A DNA stretch of 64,000 bases from Mesostigma viride (taxonomy: Eukaryota > Streptophyta > Mesostigmatophyceae > Mesostigmatales > Mesostigmataceae): positions 2,240,329-2,304,328 of the forward strand of contig RPFO01000256.1 of assembly GCA_009746045.1 (NCBI GenBank), read 5' to 3'. The notes beneath the pieces were generated by a model, which had not been told where the DNA came from, searched no databases, and saw only the letters and a program-made list of their open reading frames with translations. The position numbers and the translations under genes are program-made. Below are positions 9,901-17,900 of this stretch, piece by piece. How positions within the stretch are numbered: the first letter of the stretch is position 1; every line of letters starts with the position of its first letter.

Positions 9901-10517
9901 TGGTCCATAGCAGAATGCCTGATGAGGTGCTTGAGGATGAGAAGCCTCGAGTCATAGCCCGGTTGGTGGAGAGTACCCCTGATCTGATTTTGTCTGGGAT
10001 TGACTTTGCCCAGCCTATCACCTTGGAGATCTTTGTTGACAGTTCCATGGATGCTCGCCAGGTTACCAAGGTCAGGGGGAGATCTGCTGCTCTGTTTGCT
10101 TTTTATCAGAGCAGGGCAAGTTTGTTCAGCTGGTACAGCAGACTGCAGAAGAGGGTCTGTATCAGTTCAGATGTGGCAGAATGCAGGGCCATATGCGAGG
10201 GGATCCAGTCCAGCCTGTACATAAAGGAGTTAATGCTGGAGCTGGCTTCAGTTACCCCTTGGACCTTGCAGATGGAGACGTTGTTGCTAACAGACAGCAT
10301 GGGTATGGTCCAGTTTGTTCACAAGCAGCTGGCCAGGAGCCGGGACCTGGATTATTTGTTGCTGAAGGAGTTGGCCAGTTTGGTTGACTTGAAGCATATC
10401 CCTGGCGAGGAGAACCCTGCTGATGCATTGACAAAGCTGCCACACAAGGCCCCAGCCCAGTACAATGTACTGAGGAAGCTCATGAATGCTGACTGTCAAG
10501 TCGGTCTATCTGTCTAA
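6927..10517 (+). CDS. pol: Copia-like Pol: integrase, protease-like, RT, RNase H
   Basis: One uninterrupted frame runs from the gag stop to 10517. Domains in order: an H-x4-H...C-x-C region (about 7345-7455); an integrase core with D in VQVDIQ (about 7520), D in LLQCDIQ (about 7680) and a GVVERAIQ Glu (about 7770); an SH3-like tail around 8050-8210; a retropepsin-like segment with DTNAQVSV and GPVILGQNFLG (about 8523-8740); copia-type RT with SSVLLDFKRAF and LHGDDLHLL (about 9310 and 9600); and RNase H with FVDSS and SSDVAECRA (about 10030-10190). The usual copia order is protease then integrase; here the protease-like domain follows the integrase. Its D-T-N replaces the usual D-T/S-G. The frame is the same as gag, separated by one UGA. 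Confidence 0.88.
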   Translation, partial: LEPAHIPEPWRVPPGVCNEAASDSSEGQPHALVKEPIGHDGASLVTTESMPAVAAVVTRQRARHGGAEPEVGPGDVDPGGSQKHSDRAGLAQDGQDEDRAGDSLTGTTLVPPVHKGSVHTLSANNDNKRFSLLYDIASRLHTMFGHAAQSLQVARRLGGSELYSICQQVAQACKCRLVARKPKQSHARTPILQPGHVQVDIQRIRGLKLLVAVDRYTKYKTLEILPDMEKPTLIAALKLTRSRYPGLELLQCDIQFECCENLPEFPELLITPRESHGQQGVVERAIQEIKTVLLVERIPRTSSAIVTSAWLRSVEDRLNLRTPMFFGDIAINPLMLHTRMLPADAEQAWKEKLEAKFLKLRQKDKGWSVLEPNVGQQVVVWKEPSFPGKRGSWHDGVVTRVEAAGHKCWVAIDGSQAVHRLSWSKIRPRGGNQGDLFQVPAGVQGGGDVELPDQGATAVSSPQGDPGPAPGVPSHTVVGQAGGQAAPPERPDTRPRGVRLSDIVQALQRAKKEPKVSKLVQLDEPEVAAMEIDTNAQVSVMGPQHTGELLVGEPSCPWVSDFSGRTHLRVLGEVTAPVMGVDVTFLVLEDYDGPVILGQNFLGNPGISIRATALRRDGWGMIPLENFRTTFPVRCRAKPVKGVKWDEGEVPPAASLVIPAVLHPSSIGITHRSLAAHSPLTYDQLVQEMSSPTLFEAWKLAFSKALEEWLQFECAAPTDRRPPASRKLALRFVLKRKVVDEVSVPHVRPVLNEYHGTGSLPGEELYTPGMLHDTWRILLCLYVGLLNRGAAMSSVLLDFKRAFLKSDPEVARRVWKQDEPYCVEVPAIWKLELHQQFLVILKGLEGLRSSPIIWRLTLQEALISECGLRVSSVDPCLLLAQWEGLPVYASLHGDDLHLLAPTTWLKKFIPVISGKFSLGKELWQEPNKPVVFCGMQATLFRRDGEWSIRLQAGGDYKQTIVKALPEKITQAAGPELRGMWAWFASICGPSLMVHSRMPDEVLEDEKPRVIARLVESTPDLILSGIDFAQPITLEIFVDSSMDARQVTKVRGRSAALFAFYQSRASLFSWYSRLQKRVCISSDVAECRAICEGIQSSLYIKELMLELASVTPWTLQMETLLLTDSMGMVQFVHKQLARSRDLDYLLLKELASLVDLKHIPGEENPADALTKLPHKAPAQYNVLRKLMNADCQVGLSV

Positions 10518-11324
10518 AAGCTGAGAGCTGGGTGCTTAAGTCTCTGGATATCAGGCTGGGAGCTTGATTGTACATAATCCTGAGCACACCTTGAGGGGTG
10601 AGACATGTCTCTGGTGTGGGAATGTCTGACATTGTCTCTGATGGAGAGATGTCTATCTGGGGTTTTCATCTCAGTCTGAGGTTTCCCCAGATCTGTGGTT
10701 TGTGGGCGGGGTTCGATTCCCTGGTGCCGTCTTAAGGCGGAGTTTCACGGACTGGCTGACCCATCCACCATGCTGGTGAGGTGGCGACAGGTCCCCTGAT
10801 TTTCCACGGTTGGAACGAGTATGGGAGCTTGTGTTTTGCATGTGCTTCGCGTAGATGTTGTGTCTGGTTCGATAAGGGGCAGCAGACCGGCGCCGACTCC
10901 CGTCTGGGGGTCAGCAATGTTTTCTGATGAGCTGTTGTGGGTGATCTGTGGGGTTTCGCCTAAGGTCCTGAAGGTTGTACATACTTCTCAAGTTCTTAAC
11001 TGAACACCTATGGGCTGCCACAGTTGGCCAACCTCTTGTACATGGGTAACACAACGAGCCTCCCGTGAAGGGATAGGGACTCATTGTAATTTGTTTGTGC
11101 TCCTGAACCAGTATGGGTGCTATGTACATATAATAAGGAATCCAAGCTGACTGTCATGCCCAGTGGGTTGTGACTTGTAGTCGGGGAGGATGTCCAGGAA
11201 TCCAAGCTGGCTGTCATGCCCAGTGGGTTGTGACTTGTAGTCGGGGAGGATGTCCAGTACCCATTGTGTGTGTTTGTATGTAGACTTGTGTGAGCTGCTA
11301 CAGCTCAAGAAAAGAAAGGATTGG
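10518..11324 (+). other. Copia 3' untranslated region with a 58-bp tandem duplication
   Basis: There is no coding frame. At 11138-11253 a 58-base unit beginning GGAATCCAAGCTG is present twice in tandem with one visible mismatch near its start. A purine-rich tract follows at about 11306-11324, the expected polypurine primer site directly before the 3' LTR. Confidence 0.7.
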
Positions 11325-12024
11325 AGTTAACGCCAAGCGCATTGGCGTGATCCTGATTCGGCATATCTCTGCGATTCCAGCGGCACCGGAACGAGTTCAT
11401 TCCGACAAGTATCAAGAAAGTTATGGCGTTCCGACTTCCCGGTCGCGCGCGAGCGCGAGCCGGCTGTTCTTCTAAGTCGGACGTGAATATTTGCCGACGA
11501 CATATGGGGTCGACAGTAATTCCTGGGCTGACAGGAATTAGGTGCTGAACCTACGACGGTATTGGGTTAATACGTCGTACGCAGGAAATAGGAACCTTAA
11601 CCTGTGGTCTGTGGTACCGCAGGCTTAGTCCTGGACTTCTAGGTGCAGATGCAATAATCACTGTGGTGACTGTACTCTGTGGTCACTGTGCCTGTATGGC
11701 AGGCCTACTGTATAGGAACTGGGCGCTGTACAGGTAGTGAATACTGTACCGGGAGTGTTATTACTGAGCATACCTCTTAGGTTGCTCAGGACTAGCAAGC
11801 ACAGTGCACAAGTATATAAACAATAGGCCAGTGCCATTTGGGCAGATCTCTTGCGAGCCCGCCTCACGTGTTGTGCCTTGACTTGGCAAGCGCGTGTACA
11901 AGCCTCAAGTGTGTGAGCGCTGTAAACATTATCCGATTTTAACAAAGCTCCGTTTCCAACCATATTCACACATTGCTGCATTGCAACCATATCCTTCACA
12001 TTGCGTGTGCTAAGAACGTTTAAC
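11325..12024 (+). repeat. 3' LTR
   Basis: This 700-bp direct copy of the 5' LTR has a TATATAAA box at the equivalent place and is followed at once by the second TGCGTA target-site copy. Confidence 0.9.
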
Positions 12025-12030
12025 TGCGTA

Positions 12031-13000
12031 TGCGCGCGATCATCCTCGCGGGTCTGGTGCGCGCGTTCGGAGAGAGGGCGGAAGGCCAGAACCCTTGGAC
12101 CGCGGTCATCGACTCGTCTGTCTTGCAGACGAACGGCATCCGGATGCTCTGGTCGTGGAAATCGACGCCCTGCTACGACTGCCCGAAGAAGATCCACGCG
12201 CTGGAGAAAACGTACCCGAAGTGCGATAAGTACTCCTGTCCGTGCGTGTACTGCACGGAACGAGCCAAGATTCGGAAACAGTGCCCTTTCCAGTGCAAAT
12301 TCGGGAAGATTTCGGAGAAGAGGCCATACACCCACTCCTATGTCATCATGCCCGACGGCTCCAAACTCAGGGAAACCGACCCGCTCACCCAGATATGGAT
12401 GACGTCCGTCCGGATGTACGAGTTCACGAACCCGGGAATGGTGACACTCGACCCCCCGACTGGTTCGACCCCTCTGATTTCGAGCTGTATCACCCCAAGA
12501 ACAGAGGGGGGACCAAGAAGAAGCTGCCGAAGACCGAGGCGACGACGCATCTCCCCAAGATCATGCAGCCGCGGGACGACGAGATCGGCGAGTCGGACCC
12601 CGCGTATCCTCTCATCACATCCCTTATTCGAAAGTCGGCCGACGCGGCCGTCACGCACATATTCCGGAAGGGGGTTGGGATGCTGGCCTATTACTCGGCA
12701 TGGACGAAATCGCACAAGTGTCAGAACGCGAAAGCGGAGAACAAGGAACACAGGAGCAACAACACGTGGTTCGAGATCACGAAGAACGGCGTCTTTCAGC
12801 GGTGCTTCGACGCGGAGTGCACGAACTATCGCTCCCCCGCCATGGCGGAAGGGGCCCCGGAGCTGCAGCAGCTGTTCAAGGAAAATGAGCAGAAGCGGTC
12901 ATCGGACGCGACTGCATCGGCGTACCGATTCGCGTACATGAACGCCTATGACCCCAGGAGACCCAAGGTGTCCAGGGTGTCTCCGTACAAGAAGAAGTGA
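12031..13000 (+). pseudogene. PrimPol/UL52-like primase, 3' part (with one frame break)
   Basis: This continues the primase after the copia element, in frame with the 5' part at the target site. A Cys-rich stretch lies at about 12170-12300 (C-x2-C, C-x4-C-x-C-x2-C). The C-terminal half holds the PrimPol/UL52 zinc motif: Cys at about 12719, HRSNNTW, then CFDAEC. Coding shifts by one frame within a run of six Cs at about 12452-12457; a seventh C would keep the frame, so this is a one-base loss or a homopolymer sequencing error. It ends at TGA 12998-13000 with a basic tail. Convergent minus-strand reading overlaps its 3' end. Confidence 0.78.
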
Positions 13001-13664
13001 CGCGGAAGGGGGCGAATTCCGTCACGGCCGGTTTCTTCTCGAGCAATATGCGGACGTCGCCTTTGTTGTATTCCGACGTCAGACCGATGTCGCAAGGGAT
13101 GTATAGGATGTTGTCGCTTTTCAGGTCAACGTGAGGTTCGTTGCTGTGGAGAAACGGAGAGCATCTTATGCGGACATTCGTGTACGGTGATGTGAACGTG
13201 GGAAAGTTCATGGCAGCCACCTTTTGCGCATATTCTGAGCGCTCTTGAAATGGAAATAAACACAAAGATTTGCGTGCGAATGCGTAACAATCGTGAATGA
13301 CGAATATACCGCCCGACGCGTCCCTCGTTAGCACACCCTGCATCACGGTGCCCTTGAACAGCTTCGTCTTGAAGGGCGGCATGTTCACCAAGTATACGGA
13401 CTTGTCCCAATGCACGATGGCGCACACGGGCTTGCCGCCTTTGACGCGGACTAGCGCGAGCAGACATTGGATGCCGCGTGGGTATTCGCACATCACATAG
13501 TTTCTCCCAATGCCCATCTCTCGCACGAGGTGGTCTGTTTTCGCCACGTGATAGGTGAACGGATTAGGCAAGTGCGCGAGATGACACGTAGCCAGGACGG
13601 CCTTCAAAACATCGCGTTGTTCCCATAAAGAGGCCTTACGGATGCAAACACCTCCCCACTCCAT
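12876..13664 (-). CDS. Nucleotidyltransferase-like viral protein (degenerate capping/ligase fold?)
   Basis: The frame encodes 262 residues from ATG 13664. The middle part (about residues 58-135) has the rhythm of the covalent nucleotidyltransferase fold (mRNA guanylyltransferases and ligases): CEYPRGIQCLLALV where KxDG would stand, VYLVN, then a GTVMQGVL step and FVIHDCYAF, like the D-G-E-L and F-x-x-x-D motifs. The lysine that carries the nucleotide is absent (Y-P-R-G), so if related it is non-catalytic or divergent. The last 45 residues overlap the primase 3' end antisense and look unnatural, so the true stop may have been lost. The family call is tentative; coding status is good. Confidence 0.5.
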   Translation of the reverse strand: MEWGGVCIRKASLWEQRDVLKAVLATCHLAHLPNPFTYHVAKTDHLVREMGIGRNYVMCEYPRGIQCLLALVRVKGGKPVCAIVHWDKSVYLVNMPPFKTKLFKGTVMQGVLTRDASGGIFVIHDCYAFARKSLCLFPFQERSEYAQKVAAMNFPTFTSPYTNVRIRCSPFLHSNEPHVDLKSDNILYIPCDIGLTSEYNKGDVRILLEKKPAVTEFAPFRVTSSCTETPWTPWVSWGHRRSCTRIGTPMQSRPMTASAHFP

Positions 13665-13754
13665 TACGTCTTTCTCCTAAAAAAAAACGGTTCGTTCAAA
13701 CGAGACCCTGTTTTTACCGCGCTCCTTACAGGCTTTGCGAAAGACAGAGGATAC

Positions 13755-14306
13755 ATGGACCTGTTGATGCGATCTCTGAGGCGGTTTTATGAGGATGAGA
13801 AGAACTTTAACATGCTGGCCTCGGTCTGTAATCACGAGAACACGAAGACGAAGACGGGGGTGTCCCTCCGCGTGATCGAGTGTCTCGTCACGAATTACGC
13901 GAGGAAGCGTTCCATAGAGTACTACCTCCCCGGCGAGCCGGCTCCCATCAACATGTACATGTCCTATCGGGAGCACCTCGACTTCTACTCCAAAAAGATG
14001 TTCGACCCCTTCGCGAGACGAGGAAAGACGACGATCTCTCTGAACGGAGTGACTCTGCAGACGACTCCGGGGCAGATGAACTTTTTCAAGTGGGCGATCA
14101 CGAATCGCGTCATCGAGTATGCCGATCAGTACCAGCGGCTCATCCGCGAGGACCTCCCGTGCACCAAGAAGTCGCGGCGTGCGGGGTGCGACAAGGAGAA
14201 GAGGATGAGACAGCGGTACAAGACTTCGGACCTCGGGGTCCTCGTCCACCCGCGAGTGTGGCAAAAAGAAAACGGAACGCGCAAATTTATTATTCAGTTT
14301 AAATGA
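13755..14306 (+). CDS. Conserved-type viral protein (FDPF...GQMNFFKWAI)
   Basis: The gene encodes 183 residues starting at ATG 13755. It opens with a helical segment (MDLLMRSLRRFYEDEKNFN) and VTNYARKR. NMYMSYREHL, KKMFDPFARRGK, TTPGQMNFFKWAI and a basic C-terminus follow. This layout matches a family I associate with nucleocytoviruses, whose members carry a short F-D-P-F-x-R-R motif and G-Q-x-N-F-F-x-W-A-I, without known function; I cannot name it with certainty. It contains no membrane segments and may be a regulatory or nucleic-acid-binding protein. It lies between the divergent nucleotidyltransferase-like gene and a small membrane protein 24 bases downstream. Confidence 0.7.
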   Translation: MDLLMRSLRRFYEDEKNFNMLASVCNHENTKTKTGVSLRVIECLVTNYARKRSIEYYLPGEPAPINMYMSYREHLDFYSKKMFDPFARRGKTTISLNGVTLQTTPGQMNFFKWAITNRVIEYADQYQRLIREDLPCTKKSRRAGCDKEKRMRQRYKTSDLGVLVHPRVWQKENGTRKFIIQFK

Positions 14307-14330
14307 TAGGTAAGTAAGTAGTTCGGAACC

Positions 14331-14627
14331 ATGGCGACGTGGGTATACGATCTCGTCGTCAAAAAGCCGCTCATGCAACTGTTCCGACACGGGCCGAGGT
14401 TCGGGGCGTTCGGCTTCTGGATGAGCATGCCGGACGCGGACGTCTGCGCTTCCATGACGAAGACGAGCTCCGATTTGTGGGATCAAAATCCCGAGAGCTG
14501 CAGAGAAGTGATCGAAGGGAGATTCGAAAGCATCCACGTCCTCGTTCAGGTCTTTATGACGTGGGCCGTGTCCTTCATGATACTAAACTCTGCTTTAAAA
14601 CAAGTTCTGAGAAGAGTTATCCATTAA
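14331..14627 (+). CDS. Small viral protein with one membrane span
   Basis: The gene encodes 98 residues from ATG 14331. The N-terminal two-thirds is soluble and contains three acidic residue clusters. A hydrophobic span at about residues 71-88 (VLVQVFMTWAVSFMILNSAL) is followed by a short basic tail. Its end overlaps the convergent minus-strand gene by about 11 bases. I do not recognise it. Confidence 0.5.
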   Translation: MATWVYDLVVKKPLMQLFRHGPRFGAFGFWMSMPDADVCASMTKTSSDLWDQNPESCREVIEGRFESIHVLVQVFMTWAVSFMILNSALKQVLRRVIH

Positions 14628-14946
14628 CAGAAAAGCCTTGGTTTCCGACTTTAGACTGTGCTTTTGAGGCGGCGTTCTTTAGAAAGCCGCACGGCCCTCT
14701 TAGGAAACCGAGGTCACTACGGCATAGATTCTGGAGGAACAACGCGGCTAACACACCAGTCGTGAGGAAGGGAATCCACGTGGTATAAAGTGCGAGTTTG
14801 ATCGACGCTGTAACGCTGTCTTCGGTCACCGTCTTATTCGCCTTCCTAAGTGCGACGACGTTCTGGATGGACGAAAACAGAGACAGGGCGAGGACGAACA
14901 GGGTTACGCCGGTGACCATTCTGGAACTCGTTATAACTCCTGACAT
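14617..14946 (-). CDS. Small viral membrane protein
   Basis: I choose ATG 14946 (MSGVITSSRM) because upstream codons lie in the shared promoter with the fibre gene. About 109 residues result, with hydrophobic spans at about 9-28 and 48-67 and a basic C-terminal tail. It is divergent from the fibre gene with 51 bases between the two starts, suggesting shared regulation. Family unknown. Confidence 0.55.
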   Translation of the reverse strand: MSGVITSSRMVTGVTLFVLALSLFSSIQNVVALRKANKTVTEDSVTASIKLALYTTWIPFLTTGVLAALFLQNLCRSDLGFLRGPCGFLKNAASKAQSKVGNQGFSVNG

Positions 14947-14997
14947 TGTATACCTACCATACAAGAAAAAAAAGTAAAGTGCAAGATTAACAATACC
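14947..14997. promoter_or_regulatory. Short bidirectional viral promoter
   Basis: These 51 AT-rich bases separate two divergent start codons. They contain TACCTACCATA, also found just before the helicase start (24211-24220), and an A-rich run. Shared promoter use is inferred. Confidence 0.4.
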
Positions 14998-17900
14998 ATG
15001 TCTCTGCAGTGGCACCAGGCCGACGTCCGATTGCAAACACTAGGCCTCGAGTCCGACACCGCCCATTGGCGTTTTCGTAACATCGACGGAGCCTTGAGAG
15101 TCGACCGCCTCATAAACAATCAATGGTACGAACACGTGAACTACTTCGGCGACATGGTCGACGACACGGTCGCCCCGTCGGGTGGCACGTTGACCTTTTA
15201 CGAAGATATCCAAATCGACGGCACCCTCACGTTGGCGTCCGACGGCGTGTCGAGTCACGCTCACTTGCGGCTCCCCTCGCACAGTGATAACCCGACCGGC
15301 AATGATATCGATTACAACGCGGCGGACGGTTCGTCCCTGGTCCCGAAGAACTACGTCGACGTGTACGGAAAGCACTGGGTGGTTACGCCGACGTTAGACG
15401 ATATGACCGATGTCACCATTTCGGGGGCGCCCGCGGACGGACAAGTACTGTCGTACTCGGGAGGCGCGTGGGTCCCCGTCACTTACCCCCCGATCCTGTA
15501 CGCCTCCACTCCGTTCTGTCTCACTCTCACTCAAAGCGACGTGAACGGGGGCGTGTGGAAAGAGGCGTACGTCGGCGGAGTTCCCGAGGTGACCACCTAC
15601 GCTCCTAGAAACACCTTCCCCCCGACCTCCGACCTCGACGTCACGAAAATCACCGTGACGGCGTACGATATCCCCATCACGGCCGCCGCCACGAACGAGT
15701 CGATCACCATATCCGTGGAAATCGGGGATCTGGCAGTGGAGCCCGTCGAATACGCGAGCGAGGTCGTCCGTGTGATCGAGACGTCCGGTCTCACCGTATC
15801 GAACGCCAGATGGAACGCCACCAGCTCGACATGGAGCCTCTCGACTTCGATCACCGGGTTCACGAAGGTCCAGTTGAAGTCCGGGAAAGGGTATCGAATC
15901 CGCGCAAAGGTGACGACGGCCGCCGTGACGGAGGCGGGGACCATGTCCCTCTCCGTCGTTCTCGAGGGAAGCGACTCCTCCTTCTCCGCCGACGTCGCCG
16001 CCCCCTCTAGCACTCCCGCGCCGTCGTACGCCCTGGTGGACACCACGGCGACCGTGACGCACAATTTCGTCGACGCCTCCTCCAATAACCTGGTCGTCGT
16101 GGCGAACGCGTACGACCGCGCCAAGAACACGGCGACTTCGCAGAATGTGTGGGATAACACGCTGGATGCGACCGGGTTCGTCAGTCGCAAGTTCGATTCG
16201 ATGCAAGGAAACGCGGGGGCGTTGACGGGACAGGTGCAGTTCGCCAACTTGGACGAGAACAGCGTGTTTTACATCTATCTCGTCGCGGCCGATGCGGCGT
16301 CCAACAAAAGCGCGATGAGCACGTTCGTGGTGGACACTCTGGGTACGAACCTCGAGGGGTTGGTGACCCATAACGACAACCTGATCGCCTTCTGGAATTT
16401 CGACGAGAGCGGGCCGTACGACGTAGTCAACGGGACGGCCATGCATATGGACACGACCCTCTACGGGGAGATGAAGACGGGCGACAAGGTCGTGAGCTAC
16501 TCGGCGAGCTCGGCCGGCGACGGGTTCGGAGCGCTGCTGTATCGCTCCCAGCCGGTGGGCACGCGTCCCTACCCTCCTAACGTCATCTTCCCCAGCGACT
16601 CCGCCGGCGCCTCGCAGGAATGGACCTTGTCGATGGACGTGTACGTGCCCAGTCCCGCCGCCGGATCGTACACGAAAATAGCGCTCTTCCGCTACGGCAG
16701 CCGCGCCACCACGGACTACGTCGGGATGGGCGTGGACGGCTCGGCGGACAAGATATTCCTGCGCGTGGGGTCCGCCGTGACAGATGCCAGCACGTTCGCG
16801 GCCACGAGTTACTTCCGTTACGACGCCTGGAACCGAGTGGCGCTGAAGAGGTATCTGTCGTCAGGGTCGAAATACCACGAGTGGTTCGTGAACGGCGTGC
16901 AGCTGCCGACGACCGTACCGGCGTCGGGGAGCGCGAGCGTGGAATGGACGTGCACGGATAACAGCGACTTTTACTTGATGTTGTACGCGGAGACGAACGA
17001 CACGACCTACACGAGGGCGCAGGGGTTGGCGTACAAGAACGTCGCCGTCTACAACGCCGCGATCCCGACGTCGCTTCTTGTCAAGCAGCGGACGAACGTG
17101 GACTTCTTGTCGAGGCAGGCGGAACGTCCGAGGATCTACCCGGGCACCGCGAGGACGGGGGGTCAAGAATTGGTGTCGTACTTCGCGCCTAACGCGACGA
17201 CGGCGTCTCCCGTGACGTACACGCTAGCGGGGACCGGATGGCCGGACGCGTACACGACTCTGATCGGAAAGAACAGCATCGGGGCCACGACGGTCAACAA
17301 CGTGTTTTTCAGACAGACGGCGGACAACTACACGTCCGCGTTCCGTGAACTTTGGGAGGTCGACGTCGGCAACAACCTCGGGGCGGCGGTGGTGGGGTAT
17401 ATGGACAACAGCAAAACGGCGGCGTCGGGAGATATCGCAAAGTACACCAATTCGAAGGTCGCTCTCTCCCAATGGCTGGGCGATTGGCAATTCACGAACC
17501 TCACCAACTCGGGCAGCGGGACGAGCGGGTCGTACACCGTTTCCGGGACCGTGAGCGGGGGCGTGCTTTCCATCGGAGCGACGTCCGGTATCGGGACAAA
17601 CACGAATTACGTCTTGGCCACGGACCTGTGCACGAATTGGAAAGGGAGCGCGTCGGACGACGGGTTCGGCAGCTTTGTGGTGCAAGTGAGGATGAGGACG
17701 AGTGCGACAGGGTCGACTAGTCCGTTTAATATTTTGACGATCGGACAAGATGTCTCCGGTCCTGGCAACGGAGAGCGCATTTCCATCCTTTGCACGGGGT
17801 CTTCTCTGATGTTGGCTACGGAATGCAACAAAACTCGTTTGACCCAGGCGACGGATAACAAGATCAGCACGCTGGTTTCCGGTCTCCCGTCGAGTCCCAT

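Larger units (their letters stand above)
3928..12024 (+). mobile_element. Ty1/copia-type LTR retrotransposon inserted in the viral primase
   Basis: A complete 8.1-kb element has direct LTRs of 697 and 700 bp that differ at roughly 14-16 positions by eye (about 98% identical), so it is fairly young. It is flanked by TGCGTA at 3922-3927 and 12025-12030, the target-site duplication. The LTRs start AGTTAACGCC and end near AACG(T)TTAAC. Order inside: leader ORF, gag with a zinc knuckle, one stop codon, then a continuous pol. RT and RNase H are copia-like. A purine-rich tract (about 11306-11324) precedes the 3' LTR. Confidence 0.92.

Noticed and set aside
10696-10735. T-arm-like GGTTCGATTCC that could mark a tRNA
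   Set aside because: I could not build an acceptor stem, D-arm or anticodon arm around it; it lies in the copia 3' untranslated region.
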